Of a stretch of DNA of 64,000 nt, positions 1 through 10,439 are shown piece after piece (the first letter of the stretch is position 1; every line of letters starts with the position of its first letter). The DNA comes from Hirsutella rhossiliensis (taxonomy: Eukaryota; Ascomycota; Sordariomycetes; Hypocreales; Ophiocordycipitaceae): the NCBI RefSeq assembly GCF_020360975.1, contig NW_025408667.1:1240001-1304000 (forward strand). The letters run 5' to 3'. The notes under the pieces are model-generated. The model made no database searches. It worked only from the letters and a program-made list of their open reading frames with translations, and had not been told where the DNA came from. The position numbers and the translations under genes were made by a program.

Positions 1-1560
1 GTCCTGCCACTCCTGAAAGCCCCCATGATCGAGATCATAGTTGTGTTGCAGATCGGCGAGAATGCCCGAAAAGGGTGTTACACCAATCCCAGTGCCGATA
101 ATAACGGACTGTTGAAAATCAAAGAAGCGCTGAGCAGGAGCCCCAAAGGGTCCATTGATGCTGACTTCGATTTCGGTTATGTCCGACTGGCCGCCCAATT
201 CGTGCAGTTTTCGAGTCCAGTTGCCATCCGCCTTGATATGGACCATGACTTTCTGGTCGCGGCAGAAGGACACAGTGAAGGGGTGCCATTGGAAGAAGCT
301 GATTTTTGGCACCCGCAGAAAGATGTACTGACCAGCCTTATATTTAGAGAGGCGATGGCTAGGGAGGTCAGCTATGATCTCCATCGTTTCGTCGTCCAGA
401 ATAGCCATGGTGGCTCTGATGTGATGAAAGCCCAGGGCAACGCGTATCAGGCGCTCGACCAGAACCATAAGGGTGGGGAAAGCAAGAAAATAGCCAAACA
501 TGGGCCATTGAAGGAGAGAAGCTGTTCCGTGGGCCATCATAAGGCCGATAATTGGGAACATGAGCAGGTGCGCCAGCTGAAAGACTTCGTAATTCCACCT
601 ACGAACTTGAGGAATGCTGAGCAACGAGAGGATATAAATGAGACCAAGCCCAGTAACGCCGGTGAATCCGGCGATTGAGCGAACAAAGCCAGCATAGGAG
701 CGTGGGATGGAATCTGGATCCAGGATTTTGCCTACTGCATCTCTATGCGCAGGATCGACACCGCGGACGAAAGTGCCCGTCAAGTGCGCGACAGAGTGCA
801 ATGTCGCCAGGAGAATAGCAACACAGGCGATGTAAATGTGGAACTCTTGCGATAGATCCCAATTGATGAAACGAGAGACGTGGTATGACGTGCGCAGCCA
901 TGTCGAAGTATATCTCGACATGCTGAGGATGAGGAAGAAGAAGGTCGGGTACAAGGCACCCGCACACGTCTTGGCCATGACGATGCGCCAGCCAAGTGCG
1001 GCCCGGTACTCGGGTGTCGCGTCGTACTTGACGAGCTGCCAGATGCCAAACGCCAGTTGCAGGCCGATGACCAGTCCAATGAAGCACACCTCGGGGCCAC
1101 GGACAGCCCAATAGGCGCGGATCTTGCGCCAGCCTGGAAGACGACGCACGTAACTCTTTTCCTCGTCCTCTTGTTTCTTGTTCTGCGCAAGCGACGGTAT
1201 CTTCCAGCTGCATAGCAGTTCGGCGAAGTCTTGACGAGTGATTCGCTCCGCGTCGGAGGAGCCCATCATGCTGGATAAGAACTGGTGGCGAGCGTCGTCG
1301 TCCTTTGCTAGACGGGCGCAATGAGGGCACGGGGTGTGATCCTTGGCCCTATGATGATGCTCGCGAAAGAGTGCGCCGTGAACGTGATCCAACTTCATCT
1401 GGATGTCCTTGTATTCAATGTATCCTTTGTTGTCATGATCGATTTGGTCGAGAAACTCGTTAATCTCGTCATTGTCGAGATACTGGCCATCTGTCATGGC
1501 GCTATCCGGCGATCTGGCCATCAGTCGTTGTTGTGATGCAAAATATTGCCAAAAGTGCAT
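1..1560 (-). CDS. noxC: EF-hand NADPH oxidase (NoxC/Nox5-like), C-terminus beyond the window
   Basis: This is a superoxide-producing flavocytochrome that moves electrons from NADPH through FAD and two hemes across a membrane. One uninterrupted frame of 520 codons runs off the left edge. An EF-hand loop (DHDNKGYIEYKD) is seen at residues 41-52. The heme-ligand histidines lie at 241 and 255 in one helix and at 331 and 344 in another, which are the 14- and 13-residue spacings known from gp91phox. An FAD-binding HPFT motif follows, and the nucleotide-binding GTGIGVTPF begins near residue 489. The N-terminal calcium-binding region separates it from NoxA and NoxB. The start is uncertain: in-frame ATGs lie at 1560, 1521 and 1497, and the last has the best context. 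The final part of the NADPH domain is missing because of the window edge, not visibly because of damage. The symbol rests on domain layout alone. Confidence 0.9.
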   Translation of the reverse strand, partial: MHFWQYFASQQRLMARSPDSAMTDGQYLDNDEINEFLDQIDHDNKGYIEYKDIQMKLDHVHGALFREHHHRAKDHTPCPHCARLAKDDDARHQFLSSMMGSSDAERITRQDFAELLCSWKIPSLAQNKKQEDEEKSYVRRLPGWRKIRAYWAVRGPEVCFIGLVIGLQLAFGIWQLVKYDATPEYRAALGWRIVMAKTCAGALYPTFFFLILSMSRYTSTWLRTSYHVSRFINWDLSQEFHIYIACVAILLATLHSVAHLTGTFVRGVDPAHRDAVGKILDPDSIPRSYAGFVRSIAGFTGVTGLGLIYILSLLSIPQVRRWNYEVFQLAHLLMFPIIGLMMAHGTASLLQWPMFGYFLAFPTLMVLVERLIRVALGFHHIRATMAILDDETMEIIADLPSHRLSKYKAGQYIFLRVPKISFFQWHPFTVSFCRDQKVMVHIKADGNWTRKLHELGGQSDITEIEVSINGPFGAPAQRFFDFQQSVIIGTGIGVTPFSGILADLQHNYDLDHGGFQEWQD

Positions 1561-3462
1561 GAAACCAAGGATCCGTCGCCGACGCAGGTCTGTTCTTGAA
1601 GACAAGAGGTGATCCTTTCAGAAAAGATGGTATCTGTTCCATCGTAAAGGATTTTGGACCACCTCCCTTTAGCTGTGGTTACTAGCCTGGCAGATAGGTA
1701 TGTTACGCGTTTAGCCAAGCGCAAAGTCAAGAAAACGCTCTACGGCCAACTTGGCATGCAATCAACTCTAACTTTCCTCCATGGAGGCTTCAACACCGCA
1801 TTCGTACAGAGGGTTCCCTTAGCACAGCTAAAGGGGTTGCTCGTACGAGCTTAGATGGGCCCCGCCCATGATCGGGGAGAGGGGGCTGTCGTGGAGGGCG
1901 TTGATGAGAAAGAGCTAGGGAAGCCGGCGCAGGCGGCAAACCATCTCGCGAGGTCGCGGGCGAGACGCGGGCGGCTTAGGGCGAGTGTGACGTCGCGGTT
2001 ATCCTCGAGGGGGAAGGCGAGCGGAGCTCCAAGTCAAGGGAGCAGTATAGGACGGCGTGATGAGCCAGATCCCTCCCGGGGCCACACCGGCAGAGGGGCG
2101 AGGTCACCCTGGGAACACCTTGGAGGCAAAGGAACGCGTTAAGGCCGATTTTCCCATCTGTATCTAGATGACAAGTCTGCTGAGAAACTTTAGAAGGTTG
2201 CGGTGGCGCTTGAGCGCCGCCTTCATAGCTAAGTTGGCCGGCTATCCGCCATGTAGAGGGTTCTGTAGGCGTGGGAGATTAGCTCTTAGCCGGCTTCCCA
2301 TCGTCTATGCTAGGCCTCGGCTAAGCTCTATCGGGCCGGCCTATACGGCGGCTGGTGCGGAGGCTATCGTAGACGCGACATTCTCGCTTCGTATTGGACT
2401 TGTGTGAGGTGCTTCTCACTGTCACCTACCAGTAAGCCGGCAGCTGTAGCCATGAGAGATATATAGGCAAACGCGATGTCGAGCAGTATGTTAGCAGTGC
2501 TTTTCTTTGGCGGGTCTTGCGAGGCTTTGCTTTAATCTGCTAATGCGGCGGTCTTATTCATGACAATTGAAATCGCAAGGCCAGGGACACGTGTTGTTCT
2601 GTGACTTTCTCTAGCGTCCAGAGAACTTTGGAGAGCAAAACGAGTCCATGATTGCAGCTATTTTCCCAGCTTGTGGTTAACAACTTGAAGGGGAAATGCC
2701 GCTATCTGTACGTAAATTGGAAACCCTGGCCGAAGCCAAGCGTTATGTGTCCGGCGCAGCTAGGTCTCGGCTCTTTTGACAGGGGCTCTTTTGACAGGTG
2801 ATCCCCCGATCTTGTCTTTCTCTCAAGCTCTCGTTGCCCTAATTTATCGATAGGCAGACGAGCTACCAAGGTTAAACACTGCCTTCCTCGCCTTCTGCGA
2901 AAGAACAATGGGTTGCGGTCCGCAAGTCCGGCGGGCGAAGATCGCGCAGCTTAGGGCCTATTCATGACAAAATCTCGGGAATTCTCGACATAGAAAGAAT
3001 GGTCCGTGCTTTGGCAGCGTTGAAAATACCCATATGGATCAAGGAACACACGAGCATCATTGCATGGCCTGGAATCCGCATTATCTCGCCATATTTCACT
3101 TGTCATAGGTGAGTAAAAAACCTCTCTTTGTCACTAAAGTTCCAACACAAAGGCGGCAACATTCGAGCAGCTGGGGGAGGCAGCCCCTTAATGGCTCTGC
3201 AGAAACCTATCCACATTATCTTAGTCTGTCCGAAAGTCTCCGTTGGTCATGGTCAATGTCAACACATGCTGCAGAGTCCTTGATATTTGACACCGCCATT
3301 GATCATCTGGACCCTCGATTCTGCACGCGCTCTGTGTGTGCGGTTACGGGCTGTGTTCGTGAATCGAATCCACCCCAAGTATCCTCATCAGGTTTCACAA
3401 GTCCGGACCTCTTTGGAGTGTGCGTCGTAAATCGCGCTGAGTTCATGCCCAATACTTTCCCC
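1561..3462. other. Intergenic region with a LINE relic
   Basis: This stretch separates the 5' end of the oxidase gene from the 3' end of the MFS gene. Apart from the decayed LINE fragment listed separately, only short, unconvincing open frames are seen. Confidence 0.6.
1850..2430 (-). mobile_element. Decayed Tad1-like non-LTR retrotransposon (LINE) 3' fragment
   Basis: Read on the minus strand, conceptual frames contain the peptide GKIGLNAF near 2130-2150. About 20 residues later comes a zinc-knuckle-like cluster, PLCRCG followed by HHAVLYC (C-x-C-x8-H-x4-C), near 2040-2100. This arrangement is typical of the C-terminal end of fungal Tad1-type LINE polymerase proteins. The frame then shifts and continues with ARDLARWFAACAGF near 1920-1990. 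Stops and frameshifts break the reading frame and no full reverse transcriptase is present, so this is a dead remnant. The outer limits are approximate, and no poly(A) tail or target duplication was identified. Confidence 0.6.
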
Positions 3463-5237
3463 CTAACCTCCCCGCCTATCAAGTGTCGAGTGAAGTTTGT
3501 GTTGCTTCATTGGGGAGACGCAGGCGAGAGCGAGCACCGCCCAGCCGAGCATTGTCAGCCAGACGCCTCGGAACGCCTCGATAAAAGAGTCAACCACTCC
3601 ATCGTACCATCCTTCCGGTAGGTTCCTCAGCTCGCCAATGTCATCCCGGATGCGACTGATTCTGTCTGCAGCACCTGGCTCGTCCCCGAAACGTTCCCAC
3701 AGCCGGGCGTTGAGGGTGTTATGGTACACCGCCGAGGCGACAGTGATTCCTACTGTGCCTCCTAGACTTCGAGCCAAGTCTACCGCCATTCATCGTTAGT
3801 TTCGGCCCTCTCTTACGTATCCGAAGTCATATTGATATTGACAAAAGGGGGAAGATGAGACGTTGTACACTCACATGTACTCGATGTGACAACCGCCTGT
3901 TGCGAGTGATCAACGGCCGCGAGACAAGCAATCTGTGTTGTCGCCAACACAGCACTATAACCGCCTCCGACGAAGAAGAAGGCCACCGTTGTCAAGGCAG
4001 TCGGGGTATTCTTGGTCTGAAACGAAAACAACAGCGTGCCTAGCATCAAGAGCATGACGCTCGCAATTCCAAGCCCGACAAACTTGCCGGTCCTCTTCAT
4101 GATATATCCTGCGACGAGAGCCCCAATTGATATTCCGATAGGCGAGGAGAGGGTCTTTAAACCAGCGCCGGTCGCAGACTCGCCGAGCACCTGCAAGTAT
4201 AGGGGTACGTAGAATATGCAGGTCATGGCGAGCATGGCGACGAGAAGGCTGGTGAGACAGGCAGCGAGGACCGTTCGATCGAGCAGCAGCTTCACGGGGA
4301 TCACAGGTTGGAGTGCTCTGCTTTCCCACCATATAAAAGCGATAAAGAGGGCGAGAGAGATGGAAATGGCCGAAACTGGGAGGGGATGCCACCAGGGTAC
4401 CAAGTTTCCCCCCGAGTTTAGCCCCAAGACCAATAGCATCAAGAACGAAGACGTCAGGATAACGCCGAGGAAATCGATCCGTGCAAGATAGGACCTATCG
4501 GACTGCTTGGGCGGCACCTTGACAAGGATGAGCACGGCCACAGCAGACAGCAAGGCGGGTGGGACTTGAACTAAGAAAGCAAGTCTCCAGCCAAGGGTCG
4601 TATAATCGTTGAGCAGTCCGCCAAAGACGCCGCCGACCATAGAGCCAGACCCGAGCCAGATACAGGCAATACCGCCCACGAGTCCCCTTTTCCGTAGAGG
4701 GATCAGGTCGGAGCCCAGGAAGGTCGGAATACTCATCAGGCCACCGCCTCCGATGCCTGCGATGACCCGGCCGAAGATGAGAACGTATTGGCTCGTGGCC
4801 AGGCCGCAGATGAGGTTGCCAGCGGCGAAAAAGAGGTTGCAAAAAACCAGGCCGGGACCGCGCCCAAAGATGTCGGTGAGCCGGCCAGAAATCGGCTGGC
4901 AGGCCGCGTTGGAAATGAGGTATGCTGTGGCGAGCCACGGAAGCAGACTCATTGAGTGAAACTCGCTCGAGATCGGGGCGGAAAGTGTCGCAATGACAGT
5001 CGAGTCGAGGGCTCCCAGGAAGACCCCAAACCAGGCCGTGCCCATGATGAGCGCCAGTTTTGTCAAGGACAACTCCTTAACAATGATTGTCTGTTCATTG
5101 TCCAGGCCATTGGGGCAATCGTTCGCCGCAGGAGCTCCGATCTCGGAGTCGGGCTTCAGCAGCAGCGGCGTCGTCTCCGTACAGACAGCATTCTCCTCGT
5201 CGGTGCTGTGCAAGCCTCCGGCTTCATCACGCGCCAT
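3463..5237 (-). CDS. MFS drug/amino-acid:H+ antiporter, DHA2 (14-TM) type
   Basis: A membrane exporter of the major facilitator superfamily, closest in pattern to the yeast Vba and fission yeast Fnx1 group (vacuolar basic amino acids, multidrug resistance). Exon 1 is 5237-3875 and exon 2 is 3779-3463. The intron begins GTGAGT, has a CTAAC branch site and ends in TAG. Joining across a split tyrosine codon gives the family sequence SSTYLARSLGGTVG and a 559-residue protein. The N-terminal tail carries an acidic stretch and TTPLLL, a possible vacuolar dileucine signal. The signature LGALDSTVIATLSAPI marks TM1 and GRLTDIFGRG marks the loop after TM2. The long promoter is shared head-to-head with another MFS gene. 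The substrate cannot be read from sequence. Confidence 0.9.
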
Positions 5238-7707
5238 TGTGGCCTTGCTCGCTTCCGGGCGGCTCCCGCAGGCGGACTACAGGGACTGCGGTGTCGAGAA
5301 AGGTTCCAAGGGCTCCAAGAACCGTCTCGTACGGCCGCGCAGGGGGATTGGTTGCCCTTATTAAAGACCGGCATGCAGGCGGAATGTACATAACCCCCCT
5401 GGCCGTTGGCCATCCCTGCGTAATCGGGTCATCGGCGACCCAAGTCAAGAAGACCCCCCGCCACAGTTTCCATTGCTTTGATGAGGCCTGTTTGGTGCTT
5501 CGGGAAGCTGAGGTGACAATCCGAGAGGGCAGAGCCCAATGAATGTTCATCCCGATGGGCCGCAGCGCCATCGCGCGCTCTCTCCCGTCTCTTCCCAGTC
5601 GGTTCATTCATTCGTGTGGCACCGTGATTCCCCGACGATGCCAATCAATCCCGCTCGCTACAGCCATGTCTCAGAAACTTTCGTGTTTGCTTCTGGTTGT
5701 GTCTAAAACCTGCAGTACGACACGCTTCTCAAAGCTCCGCAGGGGGGGTTGCATTGATGGTTTGAGCTCAGCTGCCGGCTGCATTTGAAGCCATTCCCAG
5801 TTCTCTCTACGGCCGTGATCGGCCCGGGCCACCCACGGCACAAGCTCTGGGCCGAGTTTTGCCTCTCGTGTTGCGTGAGCAGTATCCCTGGCTTGCATGT
5901 ATCTTGTCGTTTGGTACATACACGATTAAGAGTCGCATGTGAATTCAAAGGATCGCCATGTCAACTTTGGCCAAGGGAGGTATCATCCTGTTGGTTGACC
6001 TACAGGACCCGTGCGGGAGTCTCTCGAAGCTCGGGTTACCGCATAGCAGAGACAGTGCTGGAGACCGTACGTCTCGTATACAGTCGATTATTGAGTGCTT
6101 GGTCGGCTACGTTTCACGACGCTGTATAACGCAATGGCGCACATCAAGGTATCAGTACATGTTCGTATGACGCTGGCGAGAATTAATGACAAGTCCTTTC
6201 TGCTTTCATTGCCGCTACTGTATAGTCAATGTCGCCGTTCCCTTCAATGCATACTCCAGCATGGATACGAAGCACAAAAGCACACAGTCCGACGCCTCAG
6301 CCCATGCCGAACGCAAAGCAAACATCAATGACCAAAATGGGACCCTGACAGCTAGCTGCGACCCCGTCTCCAAACTTCGGCGGGGGAAAGTGAGACAGGC
6401 AAGGACAACCCTTGCTTTGCGAGCAGAAGGCCAACACCTTGCCCTGGGAGAGCCTGGGATCTAAGTCTCGACATGGGGACTCGACATGTCGTGCGACACG
6501 GCGAGAAGGCTTGGCACTTGTAATCTTTGATCAAGGCACTTCCCAACCACACGTGCCATTAGGAACATTCTGCTAAAGTGGTGTGCAGTCGCGGCCCGCG
6601 AACGAGCCAGTCCCGGAGGCATGCAGCTCCTGAGTGCAAGCGACTGCTACCGCTTTGAGTTTCGCTTGTCTCGGCGGTGAAACAGCTACCAGTCAGCCAT
6701 TTTCGCCTAGATAGTGAACATCATCGGATCCACAGCGTAATCTGGCGCATTCAACCCCGGGCGGGAAGATGAGGCATTGGGACGGCAGCAACAGTCAAGT
6801 CACCGGTCCTTTGGACAAGGGGGGATCCGGCGATATTCCGAGATAGACATTAGACAGTAGACATTGCCTACGGAGTGCAGTGTGCAATCTGTGCCCCGTA
6901 CTGTACATTACGGCTCGACTACGTATTCTATGACCACCTTCTACTCCATCCACTCATCAAACTCTATCATGCATGAAATGATACCGTAGACAAGGAGATG
7001 GATGACGATACAACTCAGCCTGAAGCTTGCCGTGCTTCTGCAGAGCCAGCTGTGACAGGCCCGAAGCACTTTGCCTTTTTGTGGCTGGCCGGCTGGCCGG
7101 TGATGCAAGGCATGTTGATGCCTTTGCCGTCAAAGGCAGCTCAAATAGAGTTCAAGGAAAAGAGGTAAGTCGTTTAGATGCACTGCGCATGTTCCACGTA
7201 CGCCAACCATCACATGCACAACGAATATGTGTCTTGGTGTTGCCTAGTGGGAACATGTGCCCCAGCTGGCGTGCATCCAAACTCTCAGCACGCCTCCCTA
7301 GCACCTCATCATGCCCGAAGTCATGCTCATTCTTGCGATGGCTCCCAGCCTCGTCTCAACTCCACGTTCTTCCCCGCGGAAGCTTCTCATAAACTGCCAA
7401 TCAAGTGGTCGTTCGAAACCCGTGCCTTCATCCCCGCGCTGGGCCTCTAGGTATAAACTTTATCCCCGCCATTTGCAAAAGTGTAACAGCATGAACCGAC
7501 GCAAGGGACGAAGCAATAGCTCTCGCGTCCCTGATTATAAGTTGGCCTTCTCCTATACGGCCGGATGGGGTGAACAACGCGCAACCGTTTCTGTAGACGA
7601 CCATCTCTCTGCGCTGTCCAACCACCCAACATTTGAGACTCGAGCCCTCTCTGCAGTCGAACAACACCCTCTTCAAGCTTAGCAAGAAATAAAGAGAAGC
7701 AGACACC
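5238..7707. other. 2.5-kb intergenic region between divergent MFS genes
   Basis: Only short overlapping frames without family resemblance are seen on either strand. It holds the upstream regions of both transporters and one copy of the GTACTGTAC motif at 6898-6906. Confidence 0.6.
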
Positions 7708-9388
7708 ATGGATCGCAGTATGAATTGCAGTACGAATCGCAGTCTTTGGGCCAGGATCAGGAGACATGGCGAGCGGCCTTTGCTCTTACGATGGCGGTCA
7801 TCGACAGTGCTTATTCTGGTGACCGTTCTAATGGCCCTCTATACTGTATGTGCATTTGAAATCTCAAAAAAAAACCCATGGCTTAACAACATCCCGATAG
7901 GATCTCTTTCCGTACGCCATCGTCGTGCCTGTCATGCCCTTTGCCCTCAAAGAGCGCGCTGGCGTGCCACATGAGGACGGTGAGAAGCTCTGCCTGCAGT
8001 ACGCCAATGTTGTGCTGATACGCTCGAGTATAGTGCAGTCCTGGATAGCCATTTCGCTGGCGACCTTTGGTGCCTCGATCCTCGTCTTTTCACGTATGTC
8101 CCATCTTATCTTGTAAGCCTATGTTTCCGTTCAGGCTGACAGAGTCGCAGCGGTTTGGGGTTATCTTGCCGATCGGACTCAAAACCGACGAACGCCGATG
8201 ATGGCAGGCCTCCTCCTCCTCGGGGCATCCACCCTGCTTCTCACATTCATGCACAACTTCGCCATGATGGTGGCCGGCCGCGTGTTTCAGGGTATGACCG
8301 CCGCCTTGACTTGGTCCGTCGGCCTGGCTCTCATCGTCGATACGGTGAGCCCCGGCATCCTTGGACAGGTCATGGGCTGGGTCGGCGTTGTTACAACCTG
8401 GGCCGAGCTCTCGGCGCCACTGCTAGGCGGCGTCACGTTCAGCCGGGGCGGATGGTATTCGGTGTGGGGCATGTGCCTTGGCCTCATCTTGGTAGATATT
8501 TTGCTGCGGGCGGTGATTATCGAGAAGAAAGACGCCAAGAAGTGGGAGACGACGGACGTTGAGCAGGCATCCACAACCAACGATGTCACCAGCATCGATA
8601 CTTCGGAAGGCAACAGGACCGACGACGAAAAGAGGCTCCCGGCAACAGAACACCACGACCAACCGCCGGAGCCGACAAGGACCAAGAAGGTGGGGACCAA
8701 GAACATAAAGCGTTTATTCAAGAATCCTCGGCTTCTCGCAGCACTCTGGGGGTGCATCATTGAGTCCACCGTCCCGACGGCTTTTGACGCCGTTCTTCCA
8801 CTTGAAGTCGAGAAGCTGTTCGGTTGGGGCTCTTTTGAAGCGGGCTTCATCTTCGCCCCATTTGTGATACCCATTTTCTTTGCTCCCATTTTTGGATGGC
8901 TGGCCGATCGACACGGGCCCAAGTGGTTCACCGCGGTTGGCTTCTTCGTCGCGACGCCCTTCCTCGCGTGCCTGCGCCTCGTCACCGAGGACACCTGGGC
9001 GCACAAGGCGCTTCTTTGCGGGCTGCTCGCTGGTGCCGGCCTCGGCTTTTCTTCTACCATGGGACCTCTGATGGCGGAGATTACGTGGTCTATCAAAGTA
9101 GACAAGGAAATGTCAGACGACGAGCCGGAGCCGATTGCACTCGCATATGCTTTGTACAGCGTCGCCTTCAGCGCCGGCACGATCCTCGGGCCGCTCCTGG
9201 CGGGATACCTCCGGAAATCGGCGGGTTGGGGAGCCGTGGGCCCGACTCTTGCGGCTCTGACCCTATTTACCGGAGTAACATCAATACTATGGATAGGAGG
9301 GTCACTGAAGAGGGACCGGAACAGCGTCAGTCACGCCGAGGGCGTGGAGGAAGCCGAAGTCAAGGGGCACGGCGATGGCCTGAGATAG
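7708..9388 (+). CDS. MFS transporter, DHA1/VMAT-like
   Basis: A plasma- or vacuolar-membrane transporter resembling fungal vesicular-amine-type MFS proteins. Exons are 7708-7845, 7901-8093 and 8151-9388, with introns GTATGT...ATAG and GTATGT...GCAG. Together they encode 522 residues. The joined frame reads LYTDLFPYAIVVPVMPF in TM1, a membrane-entry signature of this group, and the second junction restores VWGYLADRTQNRRTPM, the motif-A loop between TM2 and TM3. A long charged cytoplasmic loop at about residues 235-295 separates the two six-helix halves, and the C-terminal tail is hydrophilic. It lies next to a transposon block and diverges from another MFS gene. No biosynthetic backbone gene is nearby, so its substrate stays unknown. 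Confidence 0.88.
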
Positions 9389-9777
9389 AGACTCAAGCTA
9401 CCCTCTGTTCGTTTTCTGCTAAGATATATTATATTATTTTGACTAATTCTTAATATAAATCTGTGTAGTCTACCCTCGGAGCATATCGCACCATGGTTTC
9501 TCACAGTTTGAGACGTCTATATCTGCGGCTTCAACAATTCGACACTTCCACAGAAGGCTTTGTGCAGCATAAAGAGGCATTTGGCATTCCTGTTGCTGCC
9601 CATTACCTCGTGCTCTATTAGTCAAGACGACGCCGCAGCGTATATGTGTTCGCCGTCTTTTTACCGGCCCCGGCTTTAATTCTGCCGCTCGACAAACCCT
9701 GCGATGAGATTATTTGGAAAGTCGCGAGGTCTGTTTTCTCCGGTCCTGGGATCCGCACCGCCTCTCAGGCCGGAAAT
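9389..9777. other. 3' flank of MFS gene, AT-rich at its start
   Basis: This contains the likely 3' untranslated region of the transporter, with an AT-rich stretch just after the stop. No gene is seen before the MITE-like element starts. Confidence 0.5.
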
Positions 9778-10029
9778 GCGCCTATGTTAGCCAGCATACA
9801 GGTTTGGATAGACAGCGTATACTAAAGTATCATCTCTAAGAAATTCCTAGTAAAAGTACTTTAGCTAAAGAAATCTTTTAATTAATTCTAGAAAAGACCT
9901 GTTAAGCTTATTTAAGATGCTAGCTAGACCATAGGTCTTAGGCTAAGTCTAGAGTCAAGGTAAAACTTAAATTAAAAAGAAATAAGTATAATAAATGCAT
10001 AATAATAGATATTATATACTTCAGTGTAT

Positions 10030-10037
10030 GCTGTCTA
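10030..10037. repeat. Left target-site duplication of the hAT element
   Basis: GCTGTCTA lies directly before the left TIR and is identical to the copy after the right TIR. It lies within the right inverted repeat of the MITE-like element. Confidence 0.92.
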
Positions 10038-10055
10038 CAGTGTTGCTAATAATAT
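10038..10055. repeat. hAT left terminal inverted repeat
   Basis: CAGTGTTGCTAATAATAT, the exact reverse complement of 12792-12809. Confidence 0.93.
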
Positions 10056-10069
10056 GACAATAAAGTAGT

Positions 10070-10205
10070 ATACTGCAGTATATACAATACAATACGCGAT
10101 TTCTCATATTGTACCAATACAATATGCTCGCCGTCATATTGTGACGATACAATATGGCGCCTTCCATACTGGCAATATATGGCTTGTATTGTTTGTATTG
10201 GTTGG
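10070..10205. repeat. hAT left subterminal repeat cluster
   Basis: Several copies of ACAATAC/ACAATAT and their complements (CATATTGT, GTATTGT) occur within about 130 bp. The same words crowd the right end. In hAT elements such subterminal words bind transposase; that role is inferred here. Confidence 0.7.
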
Positions 10206-10439
10206 TGGTCATTCGCCTTTCCGTTCCCAATTCGCGCCAATATGATGACGCGTCAAAATACACGCGTAAATATAAGCATGTTCTATGTATTGTTTTTCGT
10301 CTGGCGGACCTCCAGGACGTAAAATCTTCCTATTGGCGCACGGAAACGCGTAAATGTATGTATAAATCCAGACCTACAGGGTAGCGGCTCGCCGTCCAAA
10401 CACTGTTTTCCTCCTCAACCCCGCTTTCCCACCCCAGGA

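Noticed and set aside
1..9388. Secondary-metabolite cluster suggested by an oxidase and two exporters
   Set aside because: No backbone enzyme, tailoring set or pathway regulator is present in the window.
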